From Lachnospiraceae bacterium (GTDB lineage Bacteria; Bacillota_A; Clostridia; Lachnospirales; Lachnospiraceae), in contig JAGADM010000130.1 in the NCBI GenBank assembly GCA_017613595.1, forward strand, positions 1-19,528: a stretch of DNA of 19,528 nt, read 5' to 3'. Below are positions 7,844 through 13,070 of this stretch, in pieces. The notes beneath the pieces were generated by a model. The model was given only the letters and a program-made list of their open reading frames with translations. It made no database searches and was not told where the DNA came from. The number at the start of each line of letters is the position of its first letter. The stretch's first letter is position 1. Both the position numbers and the translations under genes were made by a program.

Positions 7844-8761
7844 TTACAAATGTACAGTCTCCCGCTCCGCAACACATGCCTGCGCGGCCGGGAGGCTGTA
7901 TTGTTTTTCAAAGGGATCCGTATTTCTCGTAAGAAACAGCGTACGCATGTCTTCATACCGCAGTTTCTCTTCGTTCTTTTTGGTCCGCATAACGGAAAAT
8001 GCAAGGTATCCGATCTGCTGCAGCAGCTTGCGGCTGTTCTCGTTACCGCTCTCCTGCTCCGCATGAAAGAAGTCTGAGATGCGTCCGATCCGCACCGCTT
8101 CTTTCAGTTCATCGGTGAGCGGAATATAGAACATCTTATCCCTGTACCGGGAATGCTTCTTTTTCATGCGCCTGAGAAAACCGGAGTCCGGATCTCCGCA
8201 GAATACAAGTAAGGCTTTTGGTAACAGCGAAGAATATCGCTCTAAAAGAATATCGAGTACCCACTCGGCGGCGGGCAGGCAGACAACAACAAGATCACTG
8301 GCCGAAAGAATCGTCTTCGTACTGAGATTTCCCTGACTGGCCGTGTTCAGGAACAGAAAGTCAAAATGCGCATTGCAGTATTCCGTAATATCCGCGAATT
8401 CCCGCTCGAAGCTGTATTCGTATATGTCGCTCCGAAGACACTGGTTGAGCGGCAGATAATACAGGTGGTCCTCTACGATCTCAAGCGAGCGGTTTTGGTA
8501 TACGGTCATCCCCGTCTGATTCCGCAGATACCTTAAAAACGTATCGCCCCTCTCGTAATAACCGGACCGGTACCGGTCATGCTCCCTCCTCATGCGGCTG
8601 TACGCATCGCCGAACAGGCAGTGCCCGATATTGTCAAGTCCGATATAGTTCTCTGCCATAACCACCTTGCAGAGAAAGTTTTTACACCCCGTCATTGCAG
8701 TCAGCACCCCAAGACTGCTGATGTACTCATTCCTTACGGGTGACCAGAATGCAGTCATCAT
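7844..8761 (-). CDS. MinD/CpaE-like protein with lost ATP-binding loop (uncharacterised)
   Basis: A 305-residue protein with the fold signature of MinD/ParA/CpaE-type proteins but without their catalytic residues. It opens TAFWSPVRNEYISSLGV where relatives carry a deviant Walker A (SPVHGQ-G-TT type). The Gly, Lys and Thr residues are absent. Residues 133-144 (FDFLFLNTASQG) occupy the Walker A-prime position, but the usual Asp is Asn139. Residues 151-172 (ILSASDLVVVCLPAAEWVLD) and 212-231 (YIPLTDELKEA to GRISDFF) follow the family's later pattern. It is therefore probably a pseudo-ATPase; the family assignment is my inference from pattern, not a search. GGAGGTGA lies 12 nt before the ATG, a somewhat long spacing. 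The gene converges on the degV-like gene with 11 bp between stops. No pilus or partition genes are nearby. Confidence 0.75.
   Translation of the reverse strand: MMTAFWSPVRNEYISSLGVLTAMTGCKNFLCKVVMAENYIGLDNIGHCLFGDAYSRMRREHDRYRSGYYERGDTFLRYLRNQTGMTVYQNRSLEIVEDHLYYLPLNQCLRSDIYEYSFEREFADITEYCNAHFDFLFLNTASQGNLSTKTILSASDLVVVCLPAAEWVLDILLERYSSLLPKALLVFCGDPDSGFLRRMKKKHSRYRDKMFYIPLTDELKEAVRIGRISDFFHAEQESGNENSRKLLQQIGYLAFSVMRTKKNEEKLRYEDMRTLFLTRNTDPFEKQYSLPAAQACVAERETVHL
7853..7908 (+). terminator. Intrinsic terminator of the degV-like gene, inside the convergent gene
   Basis: Arms TACAGTCTCCCG (7853-7864) and CGGGAGGCTGTA (7889-7900) pair over 12 positions with one G-U. Inner GC pairs shorten the loop, and TTGTTTTT follows. 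It lies 20 bp after the degV-like stop but within the last codons of the minus-strand gene (stop at 7844-7846). On the minus strand no T-run follows. Confidence 0.8.
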
Positions 8762-8796
8762 TTCCCCAACTCACCTCCCCAGGTTAATAGGGTACC

Positions 8797-8826
8797 ATAG
8801 TAGCAAAACCGTAAGCAGAAAGTAAA
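8797..8826 (-). promoter_or_regulatory. Weak candidate promoter of the MinD/CpaE-like gene
   Basis: On the minus strand TTTACT (8821-8826), 18-nt spacer, TACTAT (8797-8802), with an extended -10 TG. Each hexamer matches at 4 of 6. The -35 overlaps the foot of the hairpin at 8824-8864. Confidence 0.35.
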
Positions 8827-8869
8827 GCGCCGTCTGTGACATGTATTGCCACAAACGGCGCTTTTTATT
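8824..8869. terminator. Terminator-like hairpin, probably ends the CYTH transcript
   Basis: AAAGCGCCGT (8824-8833) pairs with ACGGCGCTTT (8855-8864) over 10 bp, extended by 4 more pairs after one mismatch. On the plus strand TTTTTATTT completes an excellent terminator, yet no plus-strand gene lies upstream. On the minus strand the T-run is weaker (TTTACTTT), and there it would end the CYTH gene that stops at 8960. It is likely bidirectional. Confidence 0.75.
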
Positions 8870-8959
8870 TCGTGAGTATAATCCGTTATCAAAATAACCG
8901 CTGGAAAGCGTTCAATGTCTGAAATCTTTACGGATCGGAAGCGGGTTCTGTATCACTTT

Positions 8960-9484
8960 CTAATCCATCACCAGCGCGAACTGTCCGATTTCCTCCAAAA
9001 ACGCCTCGATCTCCTCTTCCTCCATTCCGGACAGATACGTGTTACGGAACCGACGGTCATTCGAAACGTCCTTAGAAAACCATGTCGGGACCGGAAGCTT
9101 CAAAGCGTCCTCGGCGTCCGTATATTCGATCTCCGCGAAGATCAGTCCCTGCAGGTCTTCGTGGAACTCGTCCACCTCGATTGTATGGCCGAGATACGGG
9201 ATGAGCGTCCGCGTCTTACTGATAAAGCCGCCTTTCACAAGCTGTTTCAGAGCCTCATAGGATGCTCGCGGGATCTCAGTTTCAAACTCTTCATTGATAA
9301 TGATCCCCGCGACCGCCTGCGACGGATCCTTCTGTTTTAAGGTAAGATAGCAGCTGTCATTAGCCCGCCGGATGCGGAGCGTACAGCCGTGCGTGATCAG
9401 GTAGCCCTGCTCCATCTCGAGTTTTTCATAGCGGTCGAAATATTCCGGAAGCCCGGACAGCAGAAATTTCTTTTCGATTTCCAT
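8960..9484 (-). CDS. CYTH domain protein (triphosphate tunnel metalloenzyme family)
   Basis: The CYTH fold is an eight-strand tunnel that binds triphosphate compounds and divalent metals; characterised members include inorganic triphosphatases, thiamine triphosphatase and class IV adenylate cyclase. This 174-residue protein has the defining N-terminal ExExK (Glu2, Glu4, Lys6 in MEIEKKFL). Other charged tunnel positions are RIRR at 37-40, LTLK ending at Lys50, EEFETE at 65-70, and EIEY with Glu118 and Glu120. The substrate cannot be read from sequence. The longest frame begins at a GTG (9496) lying within the GAGGA ribosome site (9490-9494). The ATG at 9484, 5 nt after it, is the real start. 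It is divergent from the GNAT gene, with no partner in an operon. Confidence 0.88.
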   Translation of the reverse strand: MEIEKKFLLSGLPEYFDRYEKLEMEQGYLITHGCTLRIRRANDSCYLTLKQKDPSQAVAGIIINEEFETEIPRASYEALKQLVKGGFISKTRTLIPYLGHTIEVDEFHEDLQGLIFAEIEYTDAEDALKLPVPTWFSKDVSNDRRFRNTYLSGMEEEEIEAFLEEIGQFALVMD

Positions 9485-9514
9485 AAGAGTCCTCACTGTT
9501 CAGCTGATTCTCCC

Positions 9515-9543
9515 TTGTCCGATTGAGGAAAATGTGCTACGCT
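9515..9543 (+). promoter_or_regulatory. Candidate promoter of the GNAT gene
   Basis: TTGTCC (9515-9520), 17-nt spacer, TACGCT (9538-9543), with an extended -10 TG at 9535-9536. Hexamer matches are 4 of 6 and 3 of 6. The start near 9550 would place the hairpin at 9554-9597 at the head of the transcript. Confidence 0.4.
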
Positions 9544-9553
9544 AGGGAGCGGT

Positions 9554-9597
9554 AACGGTTCCGCCGTCTGCAGGCGTTCTGCTGCAAGAGAACCGTT
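9554..9597 (+). other. Structured 5' leader of the GNAT gene
   Basis: AACGGTTC (9554-9561) and GAACCGTT (9590-9597) are perfect 8-bp complements. They enclose a smaller stem, CGCC (9562-9565) with GGCG (9573-9576). The ribosome site GGGAGG (9604-9609) lies just after, inside the short palindrome context GGTTAACC that directly precedes the ATG. It matches no riboswitch class I know. Confidence 0.4.
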
Positions 9598-9615
9598 CGT
9601 TCCGGGAGGTTAACC

Positions 9616-10446
9616 ATGCTGCATTTCTATTATTCTTTCACCGAACCGCAGAGCGAAGAGATTACGATGTTTCTCGAAAATGCTGCGGACGGTGAGATTT
9701 TAATGTATCCTTATGACGCTTCGAAGAAGCCGCAGAAAGACGATATTCTGATTTCCGATGACGCGGACCTGCTGCGCCGCTGGAAGGCGGACGGCGGGCT
9801 TACGGTCGGTTACGAACACGACGGGATCCGCCCCGGCACGGAGGAATGCATCTCCGATATTTCGGAAGTTTACGCGGAAGACCTCGAAGAGATCGCCGAT
9901 TATCTGACGGAGCAGAGACATCTATCGTTCTTCTCCGGCGATTATGACTTTTATATTCCGGGTTATAAAGACTTTGCGAGCCTTTATGAGGCCATGAAGG
10001 ACGAGCCTTATCTTCTGCCGGAACGTCTTAAAAATCTGAGTGAAGAAGAACTTCACGCGGATTACCGCCATGAGATTCAGACGCAGCGCATGAACGCAAA
10101 CCTGTCACTCGTCGTATTTGCCGCCAAGGATTCCGATGAAATCCTCGGACGCATCGCCGTGGAGCCGTCCGAACTTTCGGAACAGGCGCTCAATCTATCC
10201 TACTATATTCTGCCCGGTAAGCGCGGCAAGGGAATCGGCACGGCTGCCGTCAAAGCGTTCCTCGCGAGAATGCTTCCGCGGATCGGCAATATCCCGCTTC
10301 TTGCGGTCATCCACCGTTCCAACACGGCTTCAGCCGCCCTCGCCAAGGCGTGCGGGTTCACCATACTTCCCGCAGACCAGCAGATACTCGAAAAGCGACC
10401 GGAAGGCTTCTTCACGATGATTTACGATAATTCCGCGGATGCCTAG
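9616..10446 (+). CDS. GNAT family N-acetyltransferase with an extra N-terminal domain
   Basis: Cytoplasmic acetyl-CoA-dependent acetyltransferase of unknown substrate, 276 residues. The acetyl-CoA loop is GKRGKGIGTAAV at 201-212 (the R/Q-x-x-G-x-G/A motif A). It is preceded by strand LNLSYYILP and followed by VIHRSNTASAALAKACGF (231-248), the usual motif B region. The first roughly 100 residues are outside a normal GNAT domain. Residues 44-70 (ILISDDADLLRRWKADGG to TVGYEHDG) look like the last strand-helix units of a HAD-like domain, an inference from pattern. The start has GGGAGG 6 nt upstream. The final 38 codons overlap the WYL-HAD gene on the other strand, with codons in exact register. 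Confidence 0.85.
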   Translation: MLHFYYSFTEPQSEEITMFLENAADGEILMYPYDASKKPQKDDILISDDADLLRRWKADGGLTVGYEHDGIRPGTEECISDISEVYAEDLEEIADYLTEQRHLSFFSGDYDFYIPGYKDFASLYEAMKDEPYLLPERLKNLSEEELHADYRHEIQTQRMNANLSLVVFAAKDSDEILGRIAVEPSELSEQALNLSYYILPGKRGKGIGTAAVKAFLARMLPRIGNIPLLAVIHRSNTASAALAKACGFTILPADQQILEKRPEGFFTMIYDNSADA

Positions 10447-11964
10447 GCTTTCCGCGGCTTCGATATTGTCGTTCCGGTCATCCAGAAATACACATTCTTC
10501 GCTCTTAAGACCGTATCTCGAAAGAAGGAGCCGATAGATCTCCTCATCGGGTTTTGCGGTCTTTTCAAATGCGGAAATTATCGCACCGTTCACATCCTTT
10601 AAAAAGGCGAAAGAAGCGCAGTGCATCTCATACAGCTCGTCCGGATAATTCGAAAGGATATACACCTCATAGCCGGCATTTCTTAACTGTTTCACAAGCG
10701 GCGCGGAATCCTCGTAAGGCTTGATGATTCCCTCGATCTTCTCAAAAAACAGACGGATTGCCTTCTCATAATCGGGATAATCCGTGATCATCAGATCACG
10801 TGCTTCGCGCATCGTGATCACGCCGCGGTCCATCCTCTGCCACAGCTTCGACAGGATAATGTTATCGCGGAAGAACTGCGCCGTCTCCTCATCGAATCCG
10901 ATCTCATCCATATACGCGTCATACCGGAAATCGACAAGTACGTTACCGAGGTCAAATACGACCGCCCGTACGTTTCTTTCCTGATGACGCCGCATCAGTT
11001 TTGAGGCAAATACCGCCATATCTTCTCTTACCTCTCCCGGCTCGACCAGTTTTACATCCTCTCCTAGCCCGGCAATCCAGCCGAAAAAAACGTCCGTCAC
11101 CGCCACATGGAACCGAAGGCGGTACCTTTCCCCGATCCTTCGGATCGAAATATCCTCTCCGAACCGGTCGATGAACGGTCCGAGGTTGGCCCTTCCGCAC
11201 TCGGCGACAACAACGCTCTTCTCACCCGCGAACATCGAAAACCGCTGCTCGACATACGTTCCGGCATCGGCCGCCTCAAAAACGGCAAGCCCTTCCCTGG
11301 GTTCTTCTAAAACCGTTACGCCGCGCATCTTATCGACACGGTAATGCCTGAGCGCGTCCCTTTCGGGGTCATACGCGACGAGATAATAGAATTCGTTGTC
11401 CCATACGAGCGCCCAGGGGCTGATGCGTTCCTTAGCGCCGTCCTTTCTCGGAACAAGCTTCCGGTTCTCGTCCCACTCTAAATATGTAAACGAAATCGCG
11501 TGATTGGACGCGATCGCCGAATAAATGATGTCGATGTTGATGAAGATGCTTTCGTTCATCATCTTCACACGCCCCGCGACCTGCACCTGTCGCTTTAAAA
11601 GCGACGCTTCGTGGCGGCTTAACATCTTTTCGAGCTTTTCGGACAGCTCTTCGGACCTTTTCTTCGTTAAAAATCGGGAAGACTGTACCGCATCAACAAG
11701 CAGTTTCAGCTCCCCGACCGAAAAGTCGCGATTACTGAGGGAATACCCGGTAGTGCGTCCGTCCCGTTCCTTGCAGATGTCGTATCCGAACTCCTCCAAC
11801 ATGGCGAAATCATCATAAATGCTCTTCCGTTCGGCTTCGATCCCGAACGACCCGAGTTTCCGGATGATCTCCTCCATCGACAGGCTGTGACTGTCGTCGG
11901 TTTCTTCCCAGAGAATCTTTAACAGGTATAATATTTTCAGTTTCTGATAAATAGACTTAGCCAT
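10330..11964 (-). CDS. WYL-domain transcriptional regulator fused to a HAD-family hydrolase
   Basis: A 544-residue, two-part protein. Residues 1-75 are a helix-turn-helix (KLKILYLLKILWEET to IYDDFAMLEEFGYDI). Residues 145-330 form a WYL ligand-sensing domain with SPWALVWDNEFYYLVAYDPE and a following HYRVDKM. At 336 a complete HAD subfamily IA phosphatase begins without linker. Its motif I is FDLGNVLVDF (nucleophile Asp338), motif II Ser438 in YILSNYPDE, motif III Lys471 and motif IV LDD at 494-496. WYL regulators normally end near 310-330 residues, and YihX-like HAD enzymes are free-standing at about 200. I see no stop, frameshift or SD-preceded start at the junction. The gene starts 6 nt after the membrane-protein gene with a weak ribosome site, suggesting coupled translation. 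Its tail overlaps the GNAT gene by 117 bp. Confidence 0.85.
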   Translation of the reverse strand: MAKSIYQKLKILYLLKILWEETDDSHSLSMEEIIRKLGSFGIEAERKSIYDDFAMLEEFGYDICKERDGRTTGYSLSNRDFSVGELKLLVDAVQSSRFLTKKRSEELSEKLEKMLSRHEASLLKRQVQVAGRVKMMNESIFINIDIIYSAIASNHAISFTYLEWDENRKLVPRKDGAKERISPWALVWDNEFYYLVAYDPERDALRHYRVDKMRGVTVLEEPREGLAVFEAADAGTYVEQRFSMFAGEKSVVVAECGRANLGPFIDRFGEDISIRRIGERYRLRFHVAVTDVFFGWIAGLGEDVKLVEPGEVREDMAVFASKLMRRHQERNVRAVVFDLGNVLVDFRYDAYMDEIGFDEETAQFFRDNIILSKLWQRMDRGVITMREARDLMITDYPDYEKAIRLFFEKIEGIIKPYEDSAPLVKQLRNAGYEVYILSNYPDELYEMHCASFAFLKDVNGAIISAFEKTAKPDEEIYRLLLSRYGLKSEECVFLDDRNDNIEAAESLGIRGIIVNHREEAFRSLFEYLLVCGKYGEPARLGEGG

Positions 11965-11970
11965 ATTCCG

Positions 11971-12768
11971 TTATGCGTTCACATACCCGTAATAAACGAA
12001 ATAGAGGGATATCAGGCAGCAGATACCGTTGATGACGGCAACCTGCTTCGAGCCCTTCTGATAAGCACGGAAAGAGGTATAGGCACCGATAACCATGCCG
12101 ATTACCTGGAATACCAGGAGCTGCGATAAAAATACCCCGAGGATGGAAAATGCAAGCGCCAGCACGGTCATAATCGGAATCGGATCAAAGCTGCTCTTCT
12201 CATGAGGAATCATCGAAATATCGGCAACCTTTACGAGATCGTTCTCGTAATCCTCCTTCGTCTTCTGAATGGCGGGCTTATCCATGATAACCGTCTCCAT
12301 CCACTCAACGAGATCGCCCTTCAGGATCTTACGGAGCGTCGTCTCCGCCTGGGGATCCATATTCTCAACATTCTTAACCATCAGGATCACGCGGATTCCG
12401 GTATCGGAGGGCGCATCCTCCTCGGTCCACTGCTCTAAACCGCCGTAGGAAATATAAATATCATGGTTTCCGGTGTGGATCCAGCGGACCTGCGACTCCA
12501 TTACGCCGGACAGCCGTTCCGTCAGTTCATCAATATACTTGCGGATCGTAATATCGTAAAGATTCGAATTCAGATCCTTAAAGGTAAGCACCTCGCCGTC
12601 CTTCAAAGCGGCAATATGAAACTGAACGGCTCCGTTCTTCTTCGATGCCGGTGAAACAACAATCTGGTAGGTAGAGGTACCGATCACAACATTCTCGCTC
12701 TTCCACATCTTGGCGAGGTACATATCCTTAGGCATTACACAATGCTTTACAACCGAGTTCACGCTCAT
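11971..12768 (-). CDS. Unrecognised protein with C-terminal membrane helices
   Basis: I do not recognise this 265-residue protein. Residues 1-195 are soluble, mixed in charge and without a signal peptide. They show alternating strand-like stretches such as NVVIGTSTYQIVVSP (26-40) and GIRVILMVKNVENM (124-137). Residues 197-233 are hydrophobic (about one long or two short helices), and 243-263 form another membrane helix ending near YYGYVNA. The helical part, with a small soluble loop and the phrase VAVINGICCLISL, resembles DUF4190-type membrane modules (inference). The start is set by GGGAGGG (12776-12782), 7 nt before the ATG at 12768, rather than the open-frame start at 12852. It is followed after 6 nt by the WYL-HAD gene, so the pair form an operon. 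It may be a membrane-bound sensor or target linked to that regulator. Confidence 0.8.
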   Translation of the reverse strand: MSVNSVVKHCVMPKDMYLAKMWKSENVVIGTSTYQIVVSPASKKNGAVQFHIAALKDGEVLTFKDLNSNLYDITIRKYIDELTERLSGVMESQVRWIHTGNHDIYISYGGLEQWTEEDAPSDTGIRVILMVKNVENMDPQAETTLRKILKGDLVEWMETVIMDKPAIQKTKEDYENDLVKVADISMIPHEKSSFDPIPIMTVLALAFSILGVFLSQLLVFQVIGMVIGAYTSFRAYQKGSKQVAVINGICCLISLYFVYYGYVNA

Positions 12769-12840
12769 TGGCAAACCCTCCCGATTTTCTTCCTGTCTCC
12801 TCTGCGGCACGCCCCTGTCCGCCCATTCCGGACCGGAGGC

Positions 12841-12873
12841 GGAAAATACCATATTTTGTAGTATTTTGCCGAT
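12841..12873 (-). other. Hairpin in the leader of the membrane-protein operon
   Basis: On the minus strand AAAATAC and GTATTTT are perfect 7-bp complements around an 11-nt loop, continued by CGG and CCG with one bulge. The predicted transcript start is near 12873, so the hairpin forms the very 5' end of a leader of about 105 nt. No T-run follows, so it is not a terminator. It may protect the mRNA end. Confidence 0.45.
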
Positions 12874-12879
12874 AAATAG

Positions 12880-12908
12880 ACTATATCATACTTTCCGTGC
12901 TTTGTCAT
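12880..12908 (-). promoter_or_regulatory. Promoter of the membrane-protein / WYL-HAD operon
   Basis: On the minus strand ATGACA (12903-12908), 17-nt spacer, TATAGT (12880-12885), each 5 of 6 to consensus, plus the extended -10 TG. It lies in the 302-bp divergent gap 12769-13070, which also holds the hydratase promoter and the hairpin at 12949-12989 and no gene that I can support. Confidence 0.65.
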
Positions 12909-12948
12909 TTGCTTTTTTACGGAAAAATGAAAAACTGTGCATTTTAAC

Positions 12949-12989
12949 CAAAAAAACGGGGTCATTTTCCATCGAAAATCCCTACCCGT
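12949..12989 (-). terminator. Terminator-like hairpin between two divergent promoters
   Basis: On the minus strand ACGGG and CCCGT (12985-12989 and 12956-12960) enclose a second stem ATTTTC/GAAAAT (12964-12979) and are followed by a run of seven T (12950-12956). It reads as an intrinsic terminator on the minus strand. No minus-strand gene enters from the right, and the operon promoter lies beyond it. It would block antisense read-through from the hydratase side. Confidence 0.55.
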
Positions 12990-13005
12990 GAAGGTGCCTT
13001 TTCAG

Positions 13006-13034
13006 TTGACAGAAACGGCGGTATTTTCTATAAT
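13006..13034 (+). promoter_or_regulatory. Perfect-consensus promoter of hydratase-icd
   Basis: TTGACA (13006-13011), 17-nt spacer, TATAAT (13029-13034): all 12 positions and the spacing match the sigma-A/sigma-70 ideal. The start falls near 13041, and AAGGAGG begins about 16 nt later. No obvious operator repeat overlaps it. Confidence 0.9.
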
Positions 13035-13070
13035 AAACTCTGTATGCAAACATCACAAGGAGGACTCCCC

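Noticed and set aside
8877..8882. A perfect TATAAT on the plus strand downstream of the CYTH gene
   Set aside because: No -35 at 15-19 nt spacing, no extended TG, and no plus-strand gene before the GNAT gene, which has its own better-placed promoter.
10945..10985. Possible separate HAD gene starting near the WYL-HAD junction
   Set aside because: No ATG, GTG or TTG in frame directly at the junction. The nearest upstream ATG (in KLMRRHQ) lacks a ribosome site, so a single fused frame is the simplest reading.
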